Part shown: positions 6,599 to 13,882 of the stretch, piece by piece | How positions within the stretch are numbered: position 1 is the stretch's first letter | How the letters are laid out: the number at the start of each line of letters is the position of its first letter | NCBI GenBank assembly: GCA_003446375.1 | Contig: DMAW01000075.1 | Span: 1-16,577 of the forward strand | DNA length: 16,577 bases | Source: Eubacteriaceae bacterium | GTDB taxonomy: Bacteria > Bacillota > Clostridia > Eubacteriales > Alkalibacteraceae | Reading direction: 5' to 3' | Position numbers and translations under genes: made by a program | Notes under the pieces: model-generated | What the model was told of the DNA's origin: nothing | The model's input: the letters and a program-made list of their open reading frames with translations, nothing else | The model's database searches: none

Positions 6599-7747
6599 TC
6601 ACCCCCCTATCAAATTTCCAAGTTCTACGGTTGAGACAAATTCGATATCCGGCCATTTCTTTATTGCCCGGGAAATAAGCTGATGCAGCAATTTTAGATT
6701 TTCTTCTCCATTGCCCGAATCTATAAATCCAATATAATTCAGTCTGTGAGTGCTTATTATAGCCGGTTTTTTCCACTTGAATGCTATCTCCATTTCTTCT
6801 AAGCATCTATCTACCCAATTGAGGTCATCTCTCCAAGTTGGCTCAAAGCTGCAGTTTCTTATGAGATAGTATTGGTTTAAATTGTTTCTCTGCCCGAGAA
6901 AATGCTTTCTCTTTTGATAACTTCCCATTCCTCTTCCTTTGGGAGCAAGTTGTACTCGATCACCTTGAAAATAACTGACTCCACAAACAAATAATTCTTT
7001 TTCAATATTTTCATCCCATATGTAGCACGATGCAATAAAAGATTGTGATATAAATCCAAAGTTTTTAACAAACCACCCCATCCCTTCCCTCGCAATTACC
7101 TTAAGCTGCTGAATTTCTTCAGGAAAATCATAATTGAAGGAATCCATATATGCATACGGGTTTTTTGATGTAAATGAATTTGCCGTGCTGATCATCCTCA
7201 AGTCAAAAGCACGTTTAACCAATGGATCTCCGTTTTTTAAATCATCCATCCATTTCTTAACGTTAAGGTGTTCCCTACAATGAAGCTGCGGATAAAAAAC
7301 TCTCTTGTCCATTCCTTCTTTAAGCATCTCAAAAGATTTTTCGTGCTCAGGATAACGTCCATATGTTTGAATAAAAGGCTCGAATACATATTTAGAAAAT
7401 CCAGATTCTTCAATCCGTTCAAAGTCAGGGTTTCCCATGGCATAATTCATAGTAAAAACAGGGCTGTTCCCGTTTTTATCTTTAAATGAAACAAGGAGTT
7501 CCATAAGATTTTTAAGATCTTTTTCACTTTCTAAAGCATCGTACTTAGTAAATGGATCTTTATCTACTCTGTCGCCCATAGACAGGAGCTTTTCATAAAC
7601 TTCTCTAGAGGGCATCCTTATGCTTCCCCAATCATCGGATTCGATTACCACCAATTTTCTATTAGTTTTCCACCCTGAAAAATTCATTGCATCTAGCATT
7701 ATTTTTCTTTTTATCATTTTCAGTGCTTTTTTCATAATATCGACCAT
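6599..7747 (-). CDS. Polysaccharide (de)acetylase-family protein, cytoplasmic
   Basis: A 382-residue protein with no signal peptide or membrane helix. KLVVIESDDWGSIRMPS (residues 31-47) supplies a DD pair like the first motif of NodB-type carbohydrate esterases. LHCREH (155-160) gives the HxxxH metal-binding pattern, and ISTHRLNYIG (331-340) supplies a later conserved histidine. This arrangement matches the group usually annotated as polysaccharide (de)acetylase in glycan loci. It probably removes an N- or O-acetyl group from a nucleotide sugar or lipid-linked intermediate before export; the substrate is unknown. The ATG at 7747 abuts the stop of the polymerase gene, suggesting coupling; its ribosome site (GAGAAAG) is weak, and an in-frame ATG at 7735 is an alternative. 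The gene ends just before the cytidylyltransferase. Confidence 0.75.
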   Translation of the reverse strand: MVDIMKKALKMIKRKIMLDAMNFSGWKTNRKLVVIESDDWGSIRMPSREVYEKLLSMGDRVDKDPFTKYDALESEKDLKNLMELLVSFKDKNGNSPVFTMNYAMGNPDFERIEESGFSKYVFEPFIQTYGRYPEHEKSFEMLKEGMDKRVFYPQLHCREHLNVKKWMDDLKNGDPLVKRAFDLRMISTANSFTSKNPYAYMDSFNYDFPEEIQQLKVIAREGMGWFVKNFGFISQSFIASCYIWDENIEKELFVCGVSYFQGDRVQLAPKGRGMGSYQKRKHFLGQRNNLNQYYLIRNCSFEPTWRDDLNWVDRCLEEMEIAFKWKKPAIISTHRLNYIGFIDSGNGEENLKLLHQLISRAIKKWPDIEFVSTVELGNLIGG

Positions 7748-9088
7748 CTACGCTTTCTCATACGAATTTTGCACCAGGTATTTTCTCATAGTTAGCAAAA
7801 TCACCGGAAAATAGAAAAACTCTCGAAAGTAAAGAACGTCCAGCCCAAACCATGGCATTATTATCGCAATCCCTAAAATCCCCATGTTTATCCAATCTGA
7901 ATATATCAGCTTAGATTTTGACATAAATGACGTGTATACAGATTTCCACCAAAATACTATCATCATAAGGCCGATTACCCCTATTTGGTAAAGCATCTGT
8001 ATGAGCGTCATATGGGCATTATTGGTATTAAGCAGGCTAATCAATTGATCTTCGGATAGTCCTATCCCAAATATGAGCTTTTCTGTATTTATCATCAGAT
8101 AGTCAAGGTAGACATCCCAAAGATTGACTCGCCCAGTAGTAAGGCTCGAAACGTCGCTTACTCTCCCGAATCTCAAAAGATAAAATTCCACTTGTTCGAT
8201 TAAAATTTCCTGATTGACTGCAAATACGATCGCTGCACCTACGGACAATATCAAATAGATTTTAAATGAAGCTGACCTTTTGCCTATCAACAGATTGAAT
8301 ATCCAAAGGATCAATATTACTGTTGCCGATAATATGAATGCCTTTGATACCGATTGCAATGCATAGTATATGAGCGCTATGATTAAAGCTATCAATGGAA
8401 GTACCAACTTTTTCTTCTTTGTCTTTGTTAGTATTATCATAAGTCCTGCAATTGCAACCAACATTTGTGCCGAAAAATAGTTTGGGTCGGAATAAAACGC
8501 ACTGAACCTTATCCCTACAGCCATCTCGTCATTTATATCCATAAAGGGAAGTATATTGGGGTTATCTATCATGATCGTAGCCGCTATACAAGTTGAAAGG
8601 TTGCCAATAGCCAAAAACAGCATCATTGTCTCAAACTTCAACTCTCCTCCGTACACTCTTAAATATATGGGTATGAAAAATACCATTGCCATAAAAAATA
8701 TATAAGGTGGTTCTAATGGCAGCATATTAAAAAGCTTGACAGTCAGAGTATATGCCACGAATACTATGGCTACCGGAAAATAGCCACCGGAAAGATCCGG
8801 ATTTTTTTTAAGCCATTCCATGGTTACTAAAACAAGCATCAATAACGAGACTATTGAATGAAAAGAGCTCATTCCAGGAGAAGTCCTTAGCAGCGAGGAC
8901 CATGGAAGATAAAAAATCATGATTGGCAGATAATATTTTCTAGGAGAAAAAACCGCAATCGCCCCAAACATGCCAATTGATAAAAGTTGCAAAGCAGAAA
9001 TCCCCAAGGCATGTCCAAAAGATAATACAACTACGTTTATGATCGAAAACGTTAATACTTTAATTGTTTTATTTTTTTCTCCCATCAC
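7748..9088 (-). CDS. Wzy-like O-antigen/exopolysaccharide polymerase
   Basis: A 446-residue integral membrane protein with roughly 10-12 helices. A large extracytoplasmic loop lies between about residues 292 and 357. The segment SDPNYFSAQ (200-208) and the loop features LTTGRVNLWDVYLDYL (316-331), FGIGLSEDQL and NNAH (356-359) are typical of the O-antigen ligase/polymerase (Wzy_C-like) families, where arginine and histidine of the periplasmic loop are functional. It would join flipped repeat units on the outer surface. Two possible starts overlap: GTG 9088 (seven bases after GGAG) and ATG 9085. The gene begins two bases after the upstream glycosyltransferase and ends directly at the next gene, consistent with one operon. 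Confidence 0.85.
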   Translation of the reverse strand: MMGEKNKTIKVLTFSIINVVVLSFGHALGISALQLLSIGMFGAIAVFSPRKYYLPIMIFYLPWSSLLRTSPGMSSFHSIVSLLMLVLVTMEWLKKNPDLSGGYFPVAIVFVAYTLTVKLFNMLPLEPPYIFFMAMVFFIPIYLRVYGGELKFETMMLFLAIGNLSTCIAATIMIDNPNILPFMDINDEMAVGIRFSAFYSDPNYFSAQMLVAIAGLMIILTKTKKKKLVLPLIALIIALIYYALQSVSKAFILSATVILILWIFNLLIGKRSASFKIYLILSVGAAIVFAVNQEILIEQVEFYLLRFGRVSDVSSLTTGRVNLWDVYLDYLMINTEKLIFGIGLSEDQLISLLNTNNAHMTLIQMLYQIGVIGLMMIVFWWKSVYTSFMSKSKLIYSDWINMGILGIAIIMPWFGLDVLYFREFFYFPVILLTMRKYLVQNSYEKA

Positions 9089-9090
9089 AT

Positions 9091-9915
9091 TTATTCTCCA
9101 TGTTTTAGTTGTTTGCCGGATTCCCAGTCATCATAGCTTAATCCCTTGTCAAAAGCTCTTATGCCGTCATACTGTAGCTTTAAGATTTCCAAAGGTTTCA
9201 AATTGCTCTTGTTTGAAAACTTAAATACAAAATACCAAGCGAGCAAATACTTCATCACTGGGAACGCTGTCTTTAGCCAAGCTCCATTGTCAAAGAAGTA
9301 CTTCTTATTGAATCCTTCAAACCATGTAGATTCTTCGCTATCTACCTTGGCTATGATATAAGGATGCGAATAAACCTTAAGACCCTTTTTGAGTGCATCT
9401 CTTAAAAACAGATTATCCTCTCCCCCACAGTACCGAGCTCCACCACCAAAAAGATGGGTAAAGGATAGATTGGCTTTTAACAAAGACTCTCTTTTTATAG
9501 TAAAGCCAACAGTTCCGTACCGCATGAAATTCCAAAGTCTGACTCTGTGTATACCTCTTATTTCAGGCGTAGCTCTTGTCGAGTCCGTAACACACTTAAA
9601 TATTATCATGTCAGCATCTTGAATATCTTTATAGGCTTCTGATACCCCCTTAACATATCCTTCTTTATAGACCATATCATCATCTGCAAACATCAATATA
9701 TCTCCCGAAAGATGTAAAATCGCAAAATTTCTGTTCTTACCCACTCCACGGTAAGGGGTAGTAACCATTTTTACTAAGTTGCCGTTTATTTCTTCTTCAA
9801 CATAGTCCTGCTTGTTGGCTTGATTGGCAAATACCGCGTCCGTCTGTATATTCATGTCTTTATATTTTGATAAATCCTTTTGGTGCATCGTCGCGCACAA
9901 AACTTCTATTTTCAT
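9091..9915 (-). CDS. Family 2 glycosyltransferase (GT-A fold)
   Basis: The product has 274 residues. After a short N-terminal strand (MKIEVLCATM) it shows GVGKNRNFAI and then ILMFADDDM (73-81), where DDD (78-80) forms the metal-binding DxD site. GGGARYCGGEDNLFLRDAL (157-175) contains the ED pair (166-167) that usually supplies the catalytic base of inverting GT2 enzymes. The N-terminal region is less canonical than in the GT2 enzyme at 13083-13853 (CATMHQK rather than IPVYN). No membrane helix is evident, so it should act on lipid-linked intermediates at the inner leaflet. The ATG at 9915 follows AGGGATG, 14 bases past the acyltransferase stop. Donor and acceptor sugars cannot be predicted. 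Confidence 0.83.
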   Translation of the reverse strand: MKIEVLCATMHQKDLSKYKDMNIQTDAVFANQANKQDYVEEEINGNLVKMVTTPYRGVGKNRNFAILHLSGDILMFADDDMVYKEGYVKGVSEAYKDIQDADMIIFKCVTDSTRATPEIRGIHRVRLWNFMRYGTVGFTIKRESLLKANLSFTHLFGGGARYCGGEDNLFLRDALKKGLKVYSHPYIIAKVDSEESTWFEGFNKKYFFDNGAWLKTAFPVMKYLLAWYFVFKFSNKSNLKPLEILKLQYDGIRAFDKGLSYDDWESGKQLKHGE

Positions 9916-9929
9916 ATCGCATCCCTGCT

Positions 9930-10946
9930 TTAGCTGTTATTTTCACATTTATTTATCATGCCCTTTATTTTAAGAATCTTCCAATAAATAAACTGAGCAA
10001 GATTCCTTGCTGCCAAAAGACCCGGGATTTTGGATGCTATTATCCTTAAGTAGGTTACTTCCCTAGGATTCCATTTGTATTTATAAGGTGCGGCTCCGGC
10101 ATAATCAAAGACTTCGTAGCCCAAATCCCTAAATTCTCTTAGCGCGTGCCACACCATGTACTCATTTGGCCTGTAGTTTAAGTACTTTCTATGGCTTGCA
10201 GTGCTCCAACCAAAAATTTTTTTCTTAAATCCATTAAATGCTACCGAAGCGATAATCCTTCCTTCAGGATCTTTTACCACATAGCAGTAGAGCATACCGC
10301 TGTCTTTTAGATGCTTTAAATAAAGCTTTATCCTTTTAAGAGAAAAAGTAGGCACCAGGTTTTGTTTTTCAAATACTTCACACATCTGGCTGTACATCTC
10401 TTCTGCAAATGATTCATCAGGCTCAGCTCGTTCCACTACTGCTCCTCGTCTTTCAAACTGGTTTAACAACCGCCTGCATTTTGATGTAATGGAACTTAAA
10501 AACTCCTCATCCGTCTTGTATATTGGTATCTCCAAAGTTGTAAACATCTCTATGGGATATTTAATATTCTTTGCATCCTGGGGATATAAATGCCTGTCGG
10601 CTATTTCTATATAACAGCACCCTGTTTTCTTAAACAAAAACTTTATCACAGGATCCAGCAGTTCTTTAACCAGGTCGTAGTCGTAAAGATCAAATCCCAT
10701 GTAGCAGGTTGCCCAACCTTTAAATGGACTGCCTACAATTTTAACGCCAAACCTTGATATCTTCATACCTGTAAAATACCCTATTAAATTGTTTTCGTCG
10801 ATTATCCTGACTATTACCGCCTCGCCATTATTGTCTTCCATCAAAAACTTAAGCCACGGTATCGTCGTAAAAGGACTTTTTTCTTCAAAACCGTAGTATT
10901 CATCAACATCAACATCTTCTATATTTATAAGTTCAAAATGGTACAT
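9930..10946 (-). CDS. FemAB/GNAT-like (Acetyltransf_6-type) acyltransferase
   Basis: A 338-residue soluble protein with the double-GNAT-like layout of FemAB-related and BioF2/Acetyltransf_6 proteins. An N-terminal half (about 1-145) includes IPWLKFLMEDNNGEAVIVRI. The linker SKCRRLLNQFERRGAVVERA (154-173) resembles the R-R-x-x-K/Q-x-x-x-x-G segment of the family. The C-terminal GNAT half (about 215-300) contains ASVAFNGFKKKIFGWSTAS and, further on, LGYEVFDYAGA. Such enzymes transfer an acyl or aminoacyl group to an amine. The gene starts one base after a deacetylase-like gene, suggesting the pair removes one acyl group and installs another on an amino sugar. Whether the donor is acyl-CoA or aminoacyl-tRNA cannot be read from the sequence. 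Confidence 0.8.
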   Translation of the reverse strand: MYHFELINIEDVDVDEYYGFEEKSPFTTIPWLKFLMEDNNGEAVIVRIIDENNLIGYFTGMKISRFGVKIVGSPFKGWATCYMGFDLYDYDLVKELLDPVIKFLFKKTGCCYIEIADRHLYPQDAKNIKYPIEMFTTLEIPIYKTDEEFLSSITSKCRRLLNQFERRGAVVERAEPDESFAEEMYSQMCEVFEKQNLVPTFSLKRIKLYLKHLKDSGMLYCYVVKDPEGRIIASVAFNGFKKKIFGWSTASHRKYLNYRPNEYMVWHALREFRDLGYEVFDYAGAAPYKYKWNPREVTYLRIIASKIPGLLAARNLAQFIYWKILKIKGMINKCENNS

Positions 10947-10947
10947 T

Positions 10948-11886
10948 CTACACCCCCATGAACAATTTCCTGTATATGCGCCCTGCCATCCACTTTACAT
11001 CTAATGCAAAAGCTCTAAATCCTTCTAAGTACATATCTTTTTCTCTGACGCTTGCCAGATAATCTAAGATATCTCCCGCAGGTACGAACCAACCATTTTT
11101 TGAAGCCAAATATCTAATTCTATTCTTAAATTCTTCATTAAGCTCTTTATTTTCATCCGTAAAGCCGTATGCAAAATGTACATAAACTATTGCGCATCCC
11201 CTTTTGTATTCAAGCTTGTCAACATTTTCCTTGGATAAAAGCGACAAAAAAGTCTTAAGGTCTATTCCATCTGATGAGCTGAACCAATAGTTTGAATATT
11301 TTTCTTTTCTCTTTTCCTTATATGGCATGTATTTATCGTATGATATTGTGTCAAGCCCGGTAAACACCCTATTTCTTATATATCTTACATGCTCCTTTGC
11401 AAAATCTCCCCAAAAAAACGGACTGCTTTCAACATCACCTTGCGAGACTACATCTTCCATCTTAAATATCTTCTTTATATGTTTGTACAAAAATCCAATC
11501 AGCGGAGTAAAGCGCTTGTAACTCCAAAATAGATTATTTTTATTGAAAGCGTGATTTAGATGCACCTTTGGGTAACTGCCTATCAATTTTTTTATATCTT
11601 CAAAAGATTCTAAAACATCTCCTCTGATGAAATCTCCTGACCCTGCTCCGTGAAAACCCACTTCATACCCCTTGTCTGCAAGATCTTTTATGAAATTTTT
11701 ATACTCTTCATCCTTTAATGTATCTCCTTTAAATTCATCTTCCGTTGGGAAACTCCACACGGTTTTTGTAGTAATCAATCCGTTTTGATACAAAAAATCA
11801 TATACGGGCTTAATGTTATCTATAGTCGCTTTGTCCGTATCATCTATTATAGTAAATGCGAAATCTTTATTGCCAGGCCAGTTCAT
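10948..11886 (-). CDS. NodB-like polysaccharide deacetylase-related protein, cytoplasmic
   Basis: A 312-residue protein from ATG 11886 (AAGGAG ten bases upstream; an in-frame TTG at 11892 is the alternative), with no signal peptide. The start NKDFAFTIIDDTDKATIDNI gives the first-motif DD of NodB-fold enzymes. GYEVGFHGAGSGD near residue 78 has the expected first histidine of motif two, but the second histidine of the usual HxxxxH is not present. LNHAF and VYVHFAYGF supply later histidines. It may be a divergent hydrolase with altered metal ligands, or a degenerate or non-catalytic member. It is only distantly similar to the other deacetylase-family protein at 6599-7747. Its placement one base before a FemAB/GNAT-like gene suggests a shared substrate, probably an amino sugar of the repeat unit. 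Confidence 0.68.
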   Translation of the reverse strand: MNWPGNKDFAFTIIDDTDKATIDNIKPVYDFLYQNGLITTKTVWSFPTEDEFKGDTLKDEEYKNFIKDLADKGYEVGFHGAGSGDFIRGDVLESFEDIKKLIGSYPKVHLNHAFNKNNLFWSYKRFTPLIGFLYKHIKKIFKMEDVVSQGDVESSPFFWGDFAKEHVRYIRNRVFTGLDTISYDKYMPYKEKRKEKYSNYWFSSSDGIDLKTFLSLLSKENVDKLEYKRGCAIVYVHFAYGFTDENKELNEEFKNRIRYLASKNGWFVPAGDILDYLASVREKDMYLEGFRAFALDVKWMAGRIYRKLFMGV

Positions 11887-11907
11887 TTTCAATCAACTCC
11901 TTATAAG

Positions 11908-13077
11908 TCAATTAACAAGTTTATGGAATTGTTCAAGTGGCAAGTCGTTGTCTGCGGCTCTATTTTGCAAATAAAATTTCCATCCGTCAATCATTGAAGG
12001 GTCATCCATTATCAATTTAAGGGATTGATAAATTCCTTCCGTGCTGTTTTCACAAACCAGACCCTCTTTCCCCTCTAATATCATTTCCTTGGCTGAAGTC
12101 GTATCAGTAGAAATCACCGGTAATCCCAAGGACTTAGACTCTCCAAATACCATGGGAGCTGCTTCGTGATATGATGGCAACAGAAATATATCTGCATTTT
12201 TCATGTATCTGTATGGATTGTTTTGATTTCCATAAAATATTACGTCTCTTTCAAGTCCTAAGGACTCTACATAATCTTTAGCCTCTTTAGACTTGTCTCC
12301 ATCTCCAATGACGTGCCATTTAAACCGATATCCTTCCTCCTTAAGCTTCTTTAGCACCTCTATAGTCCTGATGATCCCTTTGCCTTCATCTATCCTTGCA
12401 ACAGTCAATATATTTAAATATTTTTCATCGTACTCAATAGGGTCGAGATTAGCCTTTTGGATATATTCCGAATAGTTATGGCAATTGTATACGCAAAAGG
12501 TTTGATCTTCAAGCTCCGGCATTTCATTTAGAAAACTGGTTTTGCACCCCTTTGATACTGCTGCTACCTTGTCAAACCTTAAATACATTTTTTTATTGTG
12601 CAAGGTATTTCCTCCATACCTTGCAAAATCGCAATGCAAAAATGATATCTTTTTATTCGCGTCTACTCTTTTTAGTACGAAATCATTGCATCCACCATAG
12701 AGCAGCTTTCCCGTATCATTATGCAAAAATGATACGGCAATATCATAACCCTTTAGTCTCGGCTGAGAGTTTACCAATAGTGTTATTGGCAAGTAGTTGT
12801 TTATCAATTTAGTATAAACAGCCAAAACGCCTCTTATAATATAGAGCATCCTGCCTTTAGATTTTGCCTGTTCTTGAGAAATGCCAAGCAGGTTCAACAG
12901 CGGTTTAGCTTCAATTACCTCTACCTCTTGAGGTATCAAGCTCCTGTAATCCCCTTGTGCGCTGAATACAAACAAGGTCACATTATAGTATGTATATATC
13001 AAATTCAATAAATTTACTAATGATCTTTGAACGCCTCCGGTGTCCAAATTGTTGTTTACAATAAGTAGTTTTTTCAT
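11908..13077 (-). CDS. Family 4 glycosyltransferase (GT-B fold)
   Basis: The product has 389 residues, a normal GT4 length. The N-terminus MKKLLIVNNNLDTGGVQRSL carries the glycine-rich G-G-x-x-R/S loop of the acceptor domain. The second domain starts near NILTVARIDEGKGI (222-235), the V-(G/A)-R segment that precedes donor binding. IGDGDKSKEA and NADIFLLPSYHEAAPMVFGE follow, with the EX7E signature at E305 and E313. These are the hallmarks of retaining glycosyltransferases using nucleotide sugars. It lies five bases after a GT2 gene and 21 bases before the deacetylase-related gene. The ribosome-binding site (GGAAGG) is unusually far, about 14 bases, from the ATG at 13077. Sugar specificity is not predictable. 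Confidence 0.92.
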   Translation of the reverse strand: MKKLLIVNNNLDTGGVQRSLVNLLNLIYTYYNVTLFVFSAQGDYRSLIPQEVEVIEAKPLLNLLGISQEQAKSKGRMLYIIRGVLAVYTKLINNYLPITLLVNSQPRLKGYDIAVSFLHNDTGKLLYGGCNDFVLKRVDANKKISFLHCDFARYGGNTLHNKKMYLRFDKVAAVSKGCKTSFLNEMPELEDQTFCVYNCHNYSEYIQKANLDPIEYDEKYLNILTVARIDEGKGIIRTIEVLKKLKEEGYRFKWHVIGDGDKSKEAKDYVESLGLERDVIFYGNQNNPYRYMKNADIFLLPSYHEAAPMVFGESKSLGLPVISTDTTSAKEMILEGKEGLVCENSTEGIYQSLKLIMDDPSMIDGWKFYLQNRAADNDLPLEQFHKLVN

Positions 13078-13082
13078 AGAGA

Positions 13083-13853
13083 CTATTTCAGATCCTTCCT
13101 AATGCTTCTATATTTAATAGCACTAAATAGTGCATAATTTAAAAAATAGAATGAAGAAACCACAAGATTCATATCCATATGGTTTCTATATATTAGCCAT
13201 CTCTGCTTGGCAGCGTTTAGTTTATCTCCCGATTTACTGCCCTTCATAATCCTTATCTTTGCAAGTTCTTTTGTATATCCATAAGATACCTTGCATTCCT
13301 TAAGCATGTTGATCCATTCAACTAAATCTTCATGATAATATGTCTTGTTAAAAGGATATTTTTCAAATAATTCTCTTTCAGCCAGCACTGTGGAACAGCT
13401 TATTACATTTCTTTTAAGAAGACCTCCAAGGTCTATTGAAGAAGGTACTTTAAAAACCCCTCCTATATCATTTCCGTTTTTGTCTATAAATCCATAGGAG
13501 CAATACGACAGCCTGCAATCTTTTTCCTTTAAATGGTTCATCTGCTTTTCAAGCTTGTCATAAAGCCAGATATCATCACTATCCAAAAGCGCTATGTATT
13601 TTCCTCTTGCTAACGCCACTCCCTTATTTCTAGTATCAGCAACCCCTAAATTTTTTTCGTTTTTATATACGCTTATCCTATGGTCTGCCTTCGAAAGCTC
13701 CCTCATCAGATCATAACTCCCATCAGTAGAACAGTCGTCAATCAAGATGATCTCGATATCTGAAAAACTTTGCTTCCTTACTGATTCCAAGGTCTGTGCT
13801 ATATAGTTTTCCCTGTTGTAAACGGGAATGACTACCGAGCATATAGGCGTCAT
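13083..13853 (-). CDS. Family 2 glycosyltransferase (canonical GT-A)
   Basis: The product has 256 residues. The canonical start CSVVIPVYNRENYIAQTLES (5-24) is followed by IILIDDCSTDGSYD and GVADTRNKGV. The catalytic metal site ALLDSDDIW has DSD at 91-93, and HEDLVEWINML near 174-184 provides the acidic pair expected of the catalytic base. It should add one of the early sugars to the lipid-linked primer. The gene begins 29 bases after the initiating transferase with a strong AGGGGGG ribosome site, which fits the second step of assembly. No membrane anchor is evident, only a short Lys/Arg-containing C-terminus. Confidence 0.93.
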   Translation of the reverse strand: MTPICSVVIPVYNRENYIAQTLESVRKQSFSDIEIILIDDCSTDGSYDLMRELSKADHRISVYKNEKNLGVADTRNKGVALARGKYIALLDSDDIWLYDKLEKQMNHLKEKDCRLSYCSYGFIDKNGNDIGGVFKVPSSIDLGGLLKRNVISCSTVLAERELFEKYPFNKTYYHEDLVEWINMLKECKVSYGYTKELAKIRIMKGSKSGDKLNAAKQRWLIYRNHMDMNLVVSSFYFLNYALFSAIKYRSIRKDLK

Positions 13854-13882
13854 TCAAAATCCCCCCTAAAAACAAAACCTGC

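Noticed and set aside
6594..6806. N-terminal extension of the cytidylyltransferase frame to an ATG at 6806
   Set aside because: The extra 71 codons lie inside the deacetylase-family gene in another frame, show no family similarity, and a TTG at 6593 with ideal GGGGGG spacing fits the normal protein length.
8970..9224. Plus-strand and alternative-frame open stretches across the locus
   Set aside because: All overlap genes with strong family motifs on the minus strand, and none has a credible start region or protein similarity.
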